Shown here: in pieces, positions 20,917-30,998 of the stretch
Position numbering within the stretch: the first letter of the stretch is position 1
Layout: every line of letters starts with the position of its first letter
Assembly (NCBI RefSeq): GCF_032062135.1
Contig: NC_092859.1
Location: forward strand, 51,647,193 to 51,711,192
Source of the DNA: Pyxicephalus adspersus
Taxonomy: Eukaryota; Chordata; Amphibia; Anura; Pyxicephalidae
Direction: 5' to 3'
Length of the DNA stretch: 64,000 bases
Notes under the pieces: model-generated
Databases searched by the model: none
What the model was told of the DNA's origin: nothing
What the model saw: the letters and a program-made list of their open reading frames with translations, nothing else
Translations under genes and position numbers: made by a program

Positions 20917-22195
20917 TCCACCATCACTCAAAAACACGTGGAGACATTGCAACCATTGTGGCTCAGAGGTAGCACTCTGGCCTTTGCAGCAGTAGATCTC
21001 AGGGTCGAATCTCGGCCAGGACACTATCTGTATGGAGTTTGCAGGTTCTCCCTGTGTTTGCATGGGTTTCCTTCCACATTCCAAAAACATGCAGCTATTG
21101 GCTTTCCCCCAAAATTTTTCCTTAGCTTGTGTTATTGACATATGACTATAGTAGGGACATTAGATTGTGAGCCCCTTTGAGGGACAGCTAGTGACATGAC
21201 TATGGACTTTGTACAGTGCTGTGTAATATGATGGCGCTATATAAATACTGTGTAATCATAAAATTGTATGTATGTGTATATGTTCCACCATCACTTGAAA
21301 ATGCATGGGGACACTTCAACCAAACTTGCTATACATATGACTGAGACTCATGTGAGTGCACCACTGAGTGCTGTGCTATATGTCAAAACTATATTTGGTG
21401 ATCGCTAGGAAATGCATGAAGACATGTCAACCAAACTTTCTATGTTCCACCATCACTAGGCAATGCATAGAGACATTTAAACCAAACTTGCTAGACAAAT
21501 GACACAGCTGACCTGTGCTGTGGTATATGTCAGAGGTATATAAATGTATAACAATAGTGTGTGACTGTGGGGGGACATTAAAGCGTCAGCTCCTCTGTAC
21601 AGAGACTGATGAGTCTAGCTCAGTGTTTCATTGTACAGCACTATGGTATATGTTAGAGCTATATAAATCTATATATAAAAATATACTTGCTATACATATG
21701 ACATGTAAGTGCACCAGTCATCTTTATACAGTACTGTGCTATATGTCAGAGCTATATTTGTATGTATGTATGTATGTATGTATGTCATCACCAGGTAACG
21801 CATGGAGACATTTCAACCAAACTTGCTATTTTCCACCATCACTCGGAAACGCATCAAGACATTTAAACCAAAATTGCTAGACATATGACACCACTGTGGT
21901 ATATGTCAGAGGTATATTTGCTTGTATGTATGTATGTATGTGCATATGTATTGCTCAGTGACAGTGTGCCTTTTGTTTATATTTTTACATACTTTTTTTT
22001 GGACTCTCTTACAAATTTCTGGCCTGTAATAATGCCTTCGAGAAAACATAAGGTAATTGGCCGAGTGCAATCAAAGGCAAAAAAATGAAACAACACCTTA
22101 GACAAGAAAATCACTATAGCTTTATTTGATTCCTTTTCCTGTATAATTTAAGATTGCAATAAATAAATACCCGGGCAACCCGGGTAAACAGCTAG
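20838..22195 (+). mobile_element. Non-autonomous Helitron
   Basis: Starts TCTATATATATAAAATTGG directly after A (20,837) and ends CTAG (22,192-22,195) directly before T. A 7-base-stem hairpin ACCCGGGCAACCCGGGT (22,169-22,185) sits six bases before CTAG. These are the hallmarks of Helitrons: 5' TC, 3' hairpin plus CTRR, and insertion between A and T. The interior carries five or six variants of a unit with CCACCATCACT and GGAGACATTTCAACCAAACT, a TG/TATG tract at 20,864-20,916 and a SINE. No Rep/helicase frame is present. Confidence 0.85.
20957..21252 (+). mobile_element. tRNA-derived SINE with L2-type tail
   Basis: Has an RNA polymerase III A-box TGGCTCAGAGG (20,959-20,969) and a B-box-like GGGTCGAATCT (21,002-21,012), then CTGTATGGAGTTTGCAGGTT. 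The 3' tail TTGTACAGTGCTGTGTAATA, then TGATGGCGCTATATAAATAC, matches the end of the L2 LINE copies at 48,868, 55,290 and 18,024. It lies inside the Helitron, in its first internal repeat unit. Confidence 0.85.
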
Positions 22196-22328
22196 TATTA
22201 CAAGAAATTAAAACTACCCTTTTGAACTATGAACACCTGCCCCTATCCTGATTCACCAAGATTAACACCCACAAACTAGATTTTTTTTTCTTCAAACAAT
22301 CCAAATTTCCCTCCACCCACATCCTTCC
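22196..22328 (+). pseudogene. Tx1-like L1 RT fragment, right of Helitron
   Basis: Reads LNYEHLPLS, stop, FTKINTHKLDF and then FFKQSKFPSTHILPQL, matching the block after the RT palm in L1 ORF2 (WxxxxLSWIGRIxxxKMxxLP pattern). It continues the fragment ending at 20,837 and stops at TTAA element E. Confidence 0.5.
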
Positions 22329-22753
22329 TCAACTCCCTAGCGGTATTCCCCAGTGTAACTCAGGGTGGATTTTACCTGAAAAATCCCAACTCACACTCAG
22401 GATCGCTAAAAAAACAATAAAAAAACCCCCCTCCCCTATTTCTTTGGCATCCCCCAGCATCATGCTCATCCATCCAGGTCCTTGGCACACATCCTCCTTC
22501 TTCGATCTTCTTCCGGCGACTATATTATATGCTACTGTACAGTTATATTACAGGTTTCACTATTTTTTTTTTTTTTAACTGATTTTGGTGTTTTTATTTA
22601 AAGTTTAATATTAAATGTATTAAATATTGGACAAATATCGGTGAGTTATGCCTATGAATTTTAGGCCTACATTGTAAAATAAATTTTCATGCAAAAAAAT
22701 GTAACGCTTTTTGCGTGAAAATACAGACAGAATTCGAATGCTAGGGGGGTTAA
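22329..22753 (+). mobile_element. TTAA-bounded non-autonomous element E
   Basis: Left end TCAACTCCCTAGCGGTATTC (one change from TTAA) and right end GAATGCTAGGGGGGTTAA (22,750-22,753). Shares CATGCAAAAAAATGTAACGC, then TTTTTGC, with the element at 16,208 and TTCGAATGCTAGG with D and G. No coding frame is present. Confidence 0.7.
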
Positions 22754-22854
22754 GATCCATAAACTCTTCTAAGCTTTTATTTGCAAGGCAGGACAACTTC
22801 ACATGGTCCATAGATCCCTGAAGGCTCACGTCTCCTTGATCTCTTCCTATATTA

Positions 22855-23564
22855 TCAAGCCTCCTTATTGTTGCATTTAGTAGGAATTACCCTCTTCTTT
22901 TTAAGGGGCCTCTCCACCTGTCGAGGTCCAGATTTAAGAGGAGCGGGAAGACAGAAGCTCTTGACAAGAAGGGGAGAAGACAATCTCTTCTCTGGGCCAA
23001 AAGCTTGCCAGTCAATAAGGTACATTAGCTTTTTGGAATTTAGAATTTTATGGACTTCATATTCCTTAGAAGAGTTAGGTGCAGGAATAGCCAACGGTGA
23101 GGAATGAGAAAAGCGATTCAGGAGCAATAGCTTAGGCAGAGATACATAGAAATATTTGGGTAACTTGAGAGGTGGGGAAAGGTGTAACTCATAACAAATT
23201 GGGTTTATCTTAGCTGAAATTACATAAGGTCCAATGAAATATAGAGCAAAGATCAGAGAAGGAACCTTGCAATGAATAGTCTTTATGGAGAGCCAGACTT
23301 TATCCCAAAGTTGGAAAAGAGGCATCTTGCGGTAATGCTGATCAGCAAACTTCTTGTAACGAATAGCTGACTGATTTTGGTGATCAGAGGTTGAGGACCA
23401 AATACAATTATATTCCCTCTGCAGGGCACTGAGTGCAGGTACTTCAGAAGAACAGGGTATAGGAGACGGAGTCAAGGTTGTTTGCCAACGAAGAATCGTC
23501 ACTCTTTGGTGCTGGTGATTGCATGGATGTGATATTGGGGATAACACTAATGTCGGATCTCCAT
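22855..23564 (-). pseudogene. Ty3/gypsy integrase C-terminus with chromodomain (element 1, 3' part)
   Basis: The minus-strand frame reads AIRYKKFADQHYRKMPLFQL, WDKVWLSIKTIHCKVPSLIF, FIGPYVISAKINPICYEL, LPKYFYVSLPKLLLLNRF, then KEYEVHKILNSKKLMYLIDW and QAFGPEKR. This is the integrase C-terminal SH3-like domain followed by a chromodomain, as in vertebrate chromovirus-type gypsy elements. It stays open for over 700 bases. It is the 3' part of the element whose RT/RNase H lies at 25,871-27,350. The catalytic core of the integrase is missing because of the insertion at 23,565. Confidence 0.85.
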
Positions 23565-23925
23565 TTAACCTCCTGAGCGGCAACCCGGAGTGTGGCTTGG
23601 GGTAAAAAAATACAGCTAATAGCGGTGACCACGAGCCACACAGGTAGCTAAAAAAATAATGAAGCCTTACTTGGTCCCGCTGCCATTCCCAGTGTCCTGC
23701 CCGTCCTCTCCTATCCTCTGTTTCCTCTTCCTCCGATCGGTCCCCTGCGCTGGTGTTCCCCGGCAGTTCCCGATGACGTGCAGCTGTGGCGAGGGGGCGT
23801 GGTGAGAATTTTAAATTATTTTGTATTGGATTCAATAAAAAATAACGGTATTGAATCCAAGACAAAATATTCATTATAATTCTGGATTGCTACAGTGATT
23901 GGTATAGTGCCCTGCCTGTGTGCCA
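23565..23925 (+). mobile_element. piggyBac-type element F: left end
   Basis: Begins TTAACCTCCTGAGCGGCAAC at 23,565, interrupting the gypsy integrase frame. It shares GGAGTGTGGCTTGGGG, TTTTGTATTGGATTCAATA and the GC-rich middle with the other TTAACCY elements. Unlike those, it is followed by a minisatellite and then a piggyBac transposase frame in the same orientation, so it is likely the end of a once-autonomous element. Confidence 0.65.
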
Positions 23926-24176
23926 TTACCTTTACTGATCTTTGCATGACCTTTGACCACTTTTCTGCCTGCCACCTGCCCTGACCTCTACCTGACCTTT
24001 GACCACTTTTCTGCCTGCCACCTGCCCTGACCTTTGCCTAACCTTTGACCTCATCTCTGCCTGCCACCTGCCCTGACCTCTGCCTGGACCTTTGACCACG
24101 TCTCTGCCTGCCCCCTGCCTGACTTCCCCCTTACCTTTGACCACATCCCTGTCTACCGCCTGCCTTGACCTCTGCC
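23925..24176 (+). repeat. Minisatellite leader, about 54-base units
   Basis: About five copies of a unit like TGACCTCTGCCTGACCTTTG, then ACCACTTTTCTGCCTGCCAC, then CTGCCC. The array ends immediately before the transposase ATG at 24,177. Copies differ by a few bases. It occupies the place of a 5' leader or promoter of the piggyBac element. Confidence 0.8.
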
Positions 24177-24965
24177 ATGGCTTCCAAAAAGCGTCTCTCA
24201 ACTCAAGCTGTTTTGGAAGACAGCGACTTGGAATCACTAGTGGAGTCAAGCGACAGTGATTCGCCTGGAGACCTTTCATCGGACACCGAAAGTGACAGCG
24301 AAGATACTATCATTGGGGTTAGTGATGTTCGCACTTGGTGCTCGATTGACATTAGTTGGGCCCAGCCAGTGCCCCCAAGATTCCCATTTCCTGGGGCACC
24401 TGGCCTGAAGGTAGAGGTGGAACACAAACTCTTGGCGTACTTGGAGTTTTTTATTAAATGACAAAGTCATTCAGAAAATAGTTGAGGAAACCAACAGGTA
24501 TGCTGAGCAACAATAAGCTGCTACACACAGGAGGTTTTCAAGAAGCAAAAAGCGGGAACCTGTGACCAAAAAGGACATCTGGCTTTTTCTGGGCCTAGGT
24601 TATTGGGTTATTGGTCCACGAATAAAGTGATTGCTACACCTTTTTTTGCCACCTCATGTAAGAATATAGATTTGGCTTGATAATGAAATACTTACATTTT
24701 TCAAAAAATGACACTATTGATGAGATCACTCATCCTGCACCTAAACTCAAGAAAATTTGGGAGGTCTATCAGAAGATCCTAAGCAACTTCAAAAACAGCT
24801 AAAACAGCCAAAACGAGACATAAGTATAGACGAAAGTCGAATGGCCTACAAGGGGAGGATCGACTGGGTGGCCCCCCTCTAGTTTCCAACACGCATTGTG
24901 AAAGTTGGAGTTTTGTGTCTCCAGGCGTCATAAAACTCAGATGCTACAGAAACATACAAATGCTA
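24177..24965 (+). pseudogene. piggyBac transposase remnant
   Basis: ATG at 24,177. The acidic N-terminus (EDSDLESLVESSDSDSPGDL) and PGLKVEVEHKLLAYLEFF match the DSD-rich start and the FFT-like block of piggyBac transposases. After a frameshift near 24,452 the next block reads VIQKIVEETNRYAEQQ, then after a stop KKREPVTKKDIWLFLGLGYW. From about 24,815 the frame has DISIDESRMAYKGRIDWVAP, the region of the first catalytic Asp. Only about half of the usual ~580 residues remain and the C-terminus is absent. It is a dead copy, closely following the TTAACCY end at 23,565. Confidence 0.8.
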
Positions 24966-25870
24966 GTAAAGTGGCCCCTGATTGATCTCTTGGTCTCTGT
25001 GAACTATTTTGTTGTAATTAATAATCTGGGGGTTGGCATTTCATAAAACCTGAATTTAAGAAATTATTTGTAATGGCTAGAACAAGGGCATATTGCGTAT
25101 GTCCATAGAGAATTGTAATCCATGTGGACACAGCCCCTCAGAGAGCCCTCACCCTGCTGTCATTGGATTGTTTTATTAGTCCCACCTCTGTGGTTGGCAT
25201 AGAAAAAGCCATGTAAGTCTAGCAGAGGGAGCTCTCACTAATACCATCTTGTTGCTAAGGACAACGGCACTGACACATTGAGCACTGCAGGGAGCCCCGT
25301 GACTAATAACTTGGACTTGATAGAATAAACTGGACCAAGGCAAACCAACTCTACTTAAGTATATATATTTACAGTATTTACCTTTTATTTTACCATGTTG
25401 CTATTGTTCTGTTATCCTTCTGTGATTAGTCTTTATTTTTCTGTATTTGTTTATGCACTGTGTTTCTTATGTTTTCACTTATTAAACACTATACTCCAAG
25501 TGAATGCTGAAAACGCTACTATAAACATTGTGATTTCTGAGACTCCCTTGTCAGGATTGGCAGCAGGTGACACAGACAGTAATAAAAAAGCAGAAATCAT
25601 AACTGCGGTTGTCAAGGGTAACGGTGCGTGCTTCCGTCTAAGCACGTGGACGCAGTCTACCTGTGGTTGTGGGTTTGGCAAGGGGTAACAGATTGATTAT
25701 GTGACGGCCCCTCCTCAGCCTGATGGTAAGTGGATTGTTGCTGAGCATGATGGAAAGTCTATGCGCATTCCTGACAATGGGTTTTATGGGGGAACACTGC
25801 CCATGGTAGCAGAGCTACCAAGTCATCATGGTGGGCCCTGGATACCAGGGCTCGAAGATATTGGTTTTAC
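24966..25870 (+). other. Unassigned insert sequence with long worn frame
   Basis: Lies between the piggyBac remnant and the point where the gypsy element resumes. The plus strand has an open frame from 25,395 to 25,688 and another at 25,701-25,886 in a shifted frame (including PSHHGGPWIPGLEDIGFTW). I do not recognise either. The 25,040-25,360 stretch could be part of an LTR (AATAAACTGG near 25,324), but no second LTR or primer-binding site was found. Confidence 0.3.
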
Positions 25871-27350
25871 ATGGAGGTATGGGTGATTCCTGAACCGAGG
25901 TCCAAGCTTAAATACATGTCGATGGGATGATGGGGATCAAAAGAGTGAGAAAGTGCGTCAGCTCGGGAGTTGGTGGAATCAGGTTTAAAGATAATCACAA
26001 AACCAAAATGAGAAAAGAACAAGACCAACGGGCTTGCCAGGGTTTGAGGCAACGAGCAGACTGCAGATACTGGAGGTTTTTATGATCTGTAAAAATAGTG
26101 ATCTTGTGAGAGGAACCCTCCAAAAGAAGTTCCCTGTCTCCAATGAAATAGTTATTTTCTGCTGGAAAAACTTTTTATAAAAGAATGCTGAAGGGCGTCT
26201 GGCTCCAGTGGGGGTCTGAAAGACGATAGCTCCCACTACGACAGAGGGGACATCAACCTCAAAAGAGAAAAAGAGATGGACTTGGTAACATCTGGCCGAA
26301 CAAGAGCTGGGCCAGAAAGAAAAGCTTGTTTCAGGATATGAAAAGCCTCAATAGCCTCAGAAGGCCAGTTTTTATAGGGTCAGCATCCCGTGCAGTGATG
26401 GTGTGGAGTAATTCCTGATAAACTGATGGTAATAGTTGGTAAATTCCAGGAAGAGCTGTGTAGGCTGAAGACCGCAGTACCCTTCTCACACAGACATGTT
26501 GTCTGTGGGTGGGCGAATCTGGAGAAAAAAATCAGAATGTCATCAAAATAAATGACTACGCAGATGTATAAAAGGTCATAAAACACATCATTTATAAAGT
26601 TTCGAAAACAGCTGGGGCATTACAAAGACCAAAGGGCATTATGCCCTTTTCTGGTATTAAATGGTGCCTTTCATTCGTTCCCCTCGATTTGAATTAGGTT
26701 ATATTCCCCCCCGAGGTCTAGTTTGGTAAAGACAAAGGCAGTGGCTAACGGTTTTTGATGGTGATAGCTTTCAGACCTCATTTATTAATAAATGGCTGGA
26801 AGAGGACATATAGATCCCCTCTGCAGATTTTCCTTGATGTAATTGCTCATCGCCTTGGTCTCAGGAAAACTGACCCTGGTCATTTGCACAATTGTAGGAC
26901 CAGTGGAGAGGTAGCTGCTCAGATGCACTTGGAAAAAACATCCTGGAAATCCATATACTGACTTGGGATGGACAGAGCAACTTCAGGGGTGGAGAGGCCA
27001 AGATGTGTGAGCTTAAGGATACATTTGGAGTGACACAAGGGACCCCAGGCCAATACCCCGGGAGTAGACTAATAAGGCACTGGAGTGTGTTGATGAAGCC
27101 ATGGCAGGTTCAAGGCCTGCAGAAAAACAAGCAAAGTTATGGTCTCATGATGTAGCACACCCACAGACACTTGTTTGGGCACAGTTTGGAAGTGGATAAG
27201 TCCACAGCACAGAATGGTACCATCCTAGGCAGAGATACTCTGCCAAGCGCACTCCTTGACAAGGGTAGCTAGAATTTCCTTTCCAATGGAAGAATGGGTG
27301 AACTTCTTACATCATCCCTGGTCATTCCGCTTAGGCTACAACTTCCCTTT
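25871..27350 (-). pseudogene. Ty3/gypsy reverse transcriptase and RNase H (element 1, 5' part)
   Basis: On the minus strand, from right to left: YMDFQDVFSK (about 26,950), a LKAITIKNR block (26,775-26,745), GIMPFGLCNAPAVF (about 26,640-26,600), VVIYFDDILIF (about 26,555-26,525, with the YxDD catalytic box), and RNase H with DHKNL (about 26,090). It ends ADALSHSFDPHHP at about 25,930. Frameshifts and stops are common. Together with 22,855-23,564 it forms one chromovirus-type element split by about 2.3 kb of inserted DNA. Confidence 0.85.
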
Positions 27351-27512
27351 GATTCTTTTAAAACCCCAGTTTCTCATGATGAAACCTGTAATAGTAATAG
27401 CAATCATTCCCTACAGGCTCAGGAGGCCTTGATTTTCAAGCTTACTACAACTGAGCTTGGAAGCTAGCCTATCCAGATTCCAGTTACAGCATATCTATTG
27501 ACCTAGTGGAAG

Positions 27513-27845
27513 TTGAGAGAACGAGACGTTACAACTTTTGTTGTTGCTACCATAATGAAAGCCAGAAAAAAAAATCAAACCAGATGTAGCAAAGATTTTG
27601 GGAAAAGTATATTTATTTTTCAGGGAGGAGAGCCTCCCTCACTTACATCTCCACAACTGACCCAAATCCTGGAGTATCTCCAGTCAGGCTTAGAGAAAGT
27701 TCTAAGCTCCAGTACATTGAAAGTCCATGTCTCAACACTGTCAGAAATGACCAAGGGCAAATTAGGAACAAAGTCATTAGTTGTGGAGGTCCTGAAAACA
27801 TACCTGAAAATCAAAGCATCAAAAAAAACAATCTCCCCTAAGTGA
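27513..27845 (+). pseudogene. DIRS-type tyrosine recombinase fragment (N-terminal domain)
   Basis: The 110-residue frame reads VATIMKARKKNQTRCSKDFG, TQILEYLQSGLEKVLSSSTL, then KVHVSTLSEM and LVVEVLKTYLKIK. The pattern (ILxFLQxGLxKGLxxSTLxVxVSALS) matches the SAM-like N-terminal domain of tyrosine recombinases in vertebrate DIRS retrotransposons. The catalytic Arg/His/Tyr domain is not adjacent. A C-terminal recombinase piece lies at 31,128-31,262. Confidence 0.6.
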
Positions 27846-27849
27846 GATG

Positions 27850-28900
27850 TATCAGTAGTTAATTATTAGTAGAATATTATGTTAATGATAATATTTCTAG
27901 AGGCCATTACCTATACAAATAGTTAGTTGGTGTCTGCAACGTCTCCTAATCAAGTTGTCTATCTTTTACTTTGATCAGGAAGTTGCCATGCCTTACCTTC
28001 TCACTAACTTGCACTCTCCATATCCACTGAATGTGGGAAGAGTATTGAGGGTGTATTTAGACATGTCAGCTTGTTTGGAATTACTGATTGTTTGTAGTAC
28101 CAAATGAAAAAAAGAGAGGCCAAGCAGAGTCAACATGCACTCTAGCCACCCAGCTAGTAAAATAAAAAAAGAAAATGTACATTTTTTTAAAATCTCCTAA
28201 TTTTAAAAGAATTGAAGATGCATTCAACTAGAACACTAGTGTTGAATAGATTAATAAAATGTCTTAAACTGTAAACCTGTCATGCGAATAATGCACCACA
28301 AAGGAAAACAGAAAATTGTATATTAATCTTTCTATAATTTTCCGCATTTGGTGCTTCTTAATGGCAGTGTACACTATTCCCACCCTTATGATGATAATTA
28401 CTGTGAATAAAGTGAGTACAACCTTCAAAAAATGTATAGCTATGTAGTCCTACTGGGTTCGAGGGGCAGAACTCATCTATGCTGTCATGAAGATGCACCA
28501 GGAAGGGAAACTTGTGTAAAGGCAGGTAAAAAATTGTCTGATTTCTTATTCCTGCTGAAAACTATAACATTACATGCAGATACAGTATCCTAACCTTATT
28601 GGTTTTGGACAGAATGAGGGACTAGTGGTTGGAGGTGAAGAGCTGGACCATAGAAAATGTGATAAATGTTAATCTCTCTTCTGAAAGGCCTCAGAGATAT
28701 ATCTATGCAACAGCAGCAAAATGTAAATCATAAGTAATTAGAACATTATATAGAATTTCCCTATGAGTATATTTAGACCAATTTCCTGTCTCTTCTACTT
28801 TTCTTTTGGCTAGAATTGGCACCCATGAACCCTAGTTTTTGCTTGCATTACAGAGCTTGAACTGCACAAAATGTTGTAAACAAGTATATATAAAAAGACT
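27850..28900. other. No recognisable feature
   Basis: AT-rich intergenic DNA between the DIRS fragment and the possible SLC4A9 3' UTR exon. I see no coding frames, terminal repeats or tandem arrays. Confidence 0.5.
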
Positions 28901-28904
28901 AGAA

Positions 28905-29164
28905 AGGGACATAATTCAGTTTTATTGGAAAATTCAGTAGCGCTTTACCAAAATAACAAGCACAGTAACAAAAACTTTGAAGATAATAATTTTAAATTAA
29001 TATTAGGGCAAAATATATTTGAAATAAGTATTGTTTTCAGTGTAGTGGTAGCTTTTTGTTCATAATAAATAATCAGCAATATAAAATGCTTCAATATCAA
29101 AATTTAAACACATCAAGCATTTAGTCCTGTGGAATTGATCCTTCATATAGCTTCTTTGATCACA
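28905..29164 (-). other. SLC4A9: Possible SLC4A9 3' UTR terminal exon with poly(A) signal
   Basis: A strong minus-strand acceptor (TTTTTTGTGTTTTTCAG) ends at 29,165. The following 240 bases are AT-rich and end with AATAAA (28,926-28,921), and T-rich sequence follows. Downstream of the SLC4A9 stop (31,466-31,464) there is a donor TTTG|GTAAGA at 31,434/31,433. Splicing between them would put the junction 30 bases after the stop, too close to trigger nonsense-mediated decay. This is an inference from splice signals only; it could belong to another transcript. Confidence 0.45.
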
Positions 29165-30270
29165 CTGAAAAACACAAAAAACATTAAATCAGATATATAA
29201 TACAAGCAATAGGAACATGTGAAATAACCATTAAATGCAAAAAGAGGTCAAAGTTATTTCATGTTTGGTGGGAAAATAAGCCACTATTTTCCTTCACTCA
29301 ATATAGATATAGCATTAAATGTTTGGGGTATTTGCAGTTTGCTAAAGCACACACATATTGCCTTGATACAGTATACAGTAAGGCTAACCATGCATATGTT
29401 AAAACTATACTCAGAACCTTAAAGTACCCCCAACTTCCCTCTCCTCCCCTTGTATAGCATACCAGGATAAGGAGTCAAAGTCTATGCTAGCCTCTGACCA
29501 ATACTCTCACAGCTCAGCATCCTACAGTTTTTAGTTGTTTCAGAGATAAAAACTCTGAGAAGGAGGGGGAGGATAGTCATCTTGCCTGTCTATGTTGTAT
29601 ATTCTAGTATGCAAGCAAACCTTTATTTCTCCCACTTATCAAATCAAAACAATTAGACTTATAGAAATCAAAACAACTATACCTGTGATAACACTGAACT
29701 CTAGGCAAACCTCAAACATGCCCATTGTTATGAGTTGTTCTCTGCCACCACTACATGCAAAATATTACATTCCTTCTAAAATGTGATACCAATTTATATT
29801 CTGTGCACCCAACTTTTTCTTGAAACAATCAATCAATCTTACTAATGCTAATTCATGAGGGAGTCTATTTCACATTTTTACAGAACATACTTGAAGATTC
29901 ACTATCATCAAAAACAAGTATAAAATAGCTCATAGAAGTGACCCCTGATGAACTAAAGCCTCATGCCCTGAAGCTCTCAGCAATTTGCTGGAGTCAGAGG
30001 AATCAGCCAGCTTCAACTGTCAGAGACCTGCAAATTTATTTTGTAGACTTGCCTTCCATAAACATATTTTGTTTTGGTGGGTATTGCTGAACAACAACTT
30101 CTTTATCCTTACCTCTGTTCTCATCAATCACACAGCTGCTATATCTTGTCCATGGTTTTCTTAACCTAACCTTGAATATGTCAAATAATTTCCACCAAAA
30201 GCTGCTTGTATAGCTGCTGTTTTTGGAGCTTGTTTTTTTTTTTTACTAAAACACAACTACTTCTGCAACC
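29165..30270. other. No recognisable gene
   Basis: Would be intron if the 3' UTR exon is real. Around 29,418-29,560 a CCTTAAAGTACCCCCAACTT start resembles the AGCGTACC-end TTAA family but is too worn to call. Confidence 0.4.
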
Positions 30271-30289
30271 ATCATCACTCTTTAATTCC

Positions 30290-30663
30290 AGGCTTTGGAT
30301 GCTGAATCCTCAGCCATGCTACCTGTGATTTGCTGAGCAATACTCTGCCGTATTGCACCTTTTTGGAATCCTGACCTGTGCTTTGACCTTGACTACGTTT
30401 CCTTGCTGCCTGTTCTGACCTCAGTCTGCCTAGCCCTTGCCTTTTGCTGTCATCCAACTCCTGATCTTGGCTGTTTGTACTCTGTTCTGCTCTCCCCTCA
30501 TGGTGAAGGGGAGATGTTGTCTCTGCAGCAAAGAAGTCCAGTGCCCACTAGGGTTACCAGCCCATCATCCCTTACAGAGAGCACTGGTGAAGACCGGGAG
30601 ACACTTAGACTCCACACCCCAGGTCATTCAGCGTCACACGCCAGGGGGAGCATCCCTAACAAG
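30290..30663 (+). mobile_element. Possible gypsy-type solo LTR
   Basis: Pyrimidine-rich tract (GACCTGTGCTTTGACCTTGA, TGCCTGTTCTGACCTCAGTC) followed by CAGAGAGCACTGGTGAAGAC, CCACACCCCAGGTCATTCAG and CATCCCTAACA at 30,652-30,662. This resembles the 3' part of frog gypsy LTRs. No duplications were located. Confidence 0.35.
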
Positions 30664-30772
30664 TACCTTCAGGCATTAGCAACAATATAAGACACTGAGC
30701 ATCTCTTCATTTTTCTTTCAGGAGACAGCCAGGGAAAGAAGCATGGGGATCAGAGTCTGAGGCAGAGTTATA

Positions 30773-30998
30773 GGGCCTGATTTATTAAAGCTCTTCAGGG
30801 CTGCAGAAGATACACGTTCATCAGTGAAGCTGGGTGATCCAGCACACCTGAAACAGATCTGGTCCAGGACTGCAAACATTTGCTAACAAATAGCAAATTA
30901 CTTCCAGAAGAAATCCATTCCAGGTTTGCTGGATCACCCAGTCTCACTGATGAAAGTGTATCTTCTTCAGCCTTGAAGAGCTTTAATAAAGCAAGCCC
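30773..30998. mobile_element. Palindromic MITE (TTTATTAAAGCTCT family), copy 1
   Basis: GGGCCTGATTTATTAAAGCT at the left and AGCTTTAATAAAGCAAGCCC at the right are inverted. Inner arms GGGTGATCCAGCACACCTG and CAGGTTTGCTGGATCACCCA, and the spacer AACAAATAGCAAATTACTT, complete a 226-base near-palindrome. Three other full copies occur, at 54,287, 54,507 and 62,579. No coding frame is present. Confidence 0.85.

Noticed and set aside
20957..21030. Candidate tRNA gene because of A- and B-box-like sequences
   Set aside because: It lacks a foldable acceptor stem and anticodon arm and continues into a SINE body and L2-type tail.
20839..21141. 100-codon minus and 89-codon plus frames across the TG repeat
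   Set aside because: They are built from the (TG)n tract and the SINE; both strands are open because of the repeat.
23932..24279. 115-codon minus-strand frame rich in Gln, Arg and Val
   Set aside because: It is a read-through of the minisatellite on the antisense strand of the piggyBac leader.
30403..30690. 95-codon and 80-codon overlapping frames
   Set aside because: They lie within a pyrimidine-rich LTR-like repeat, show no protein similarity that I recognise, and overlap in two frames.
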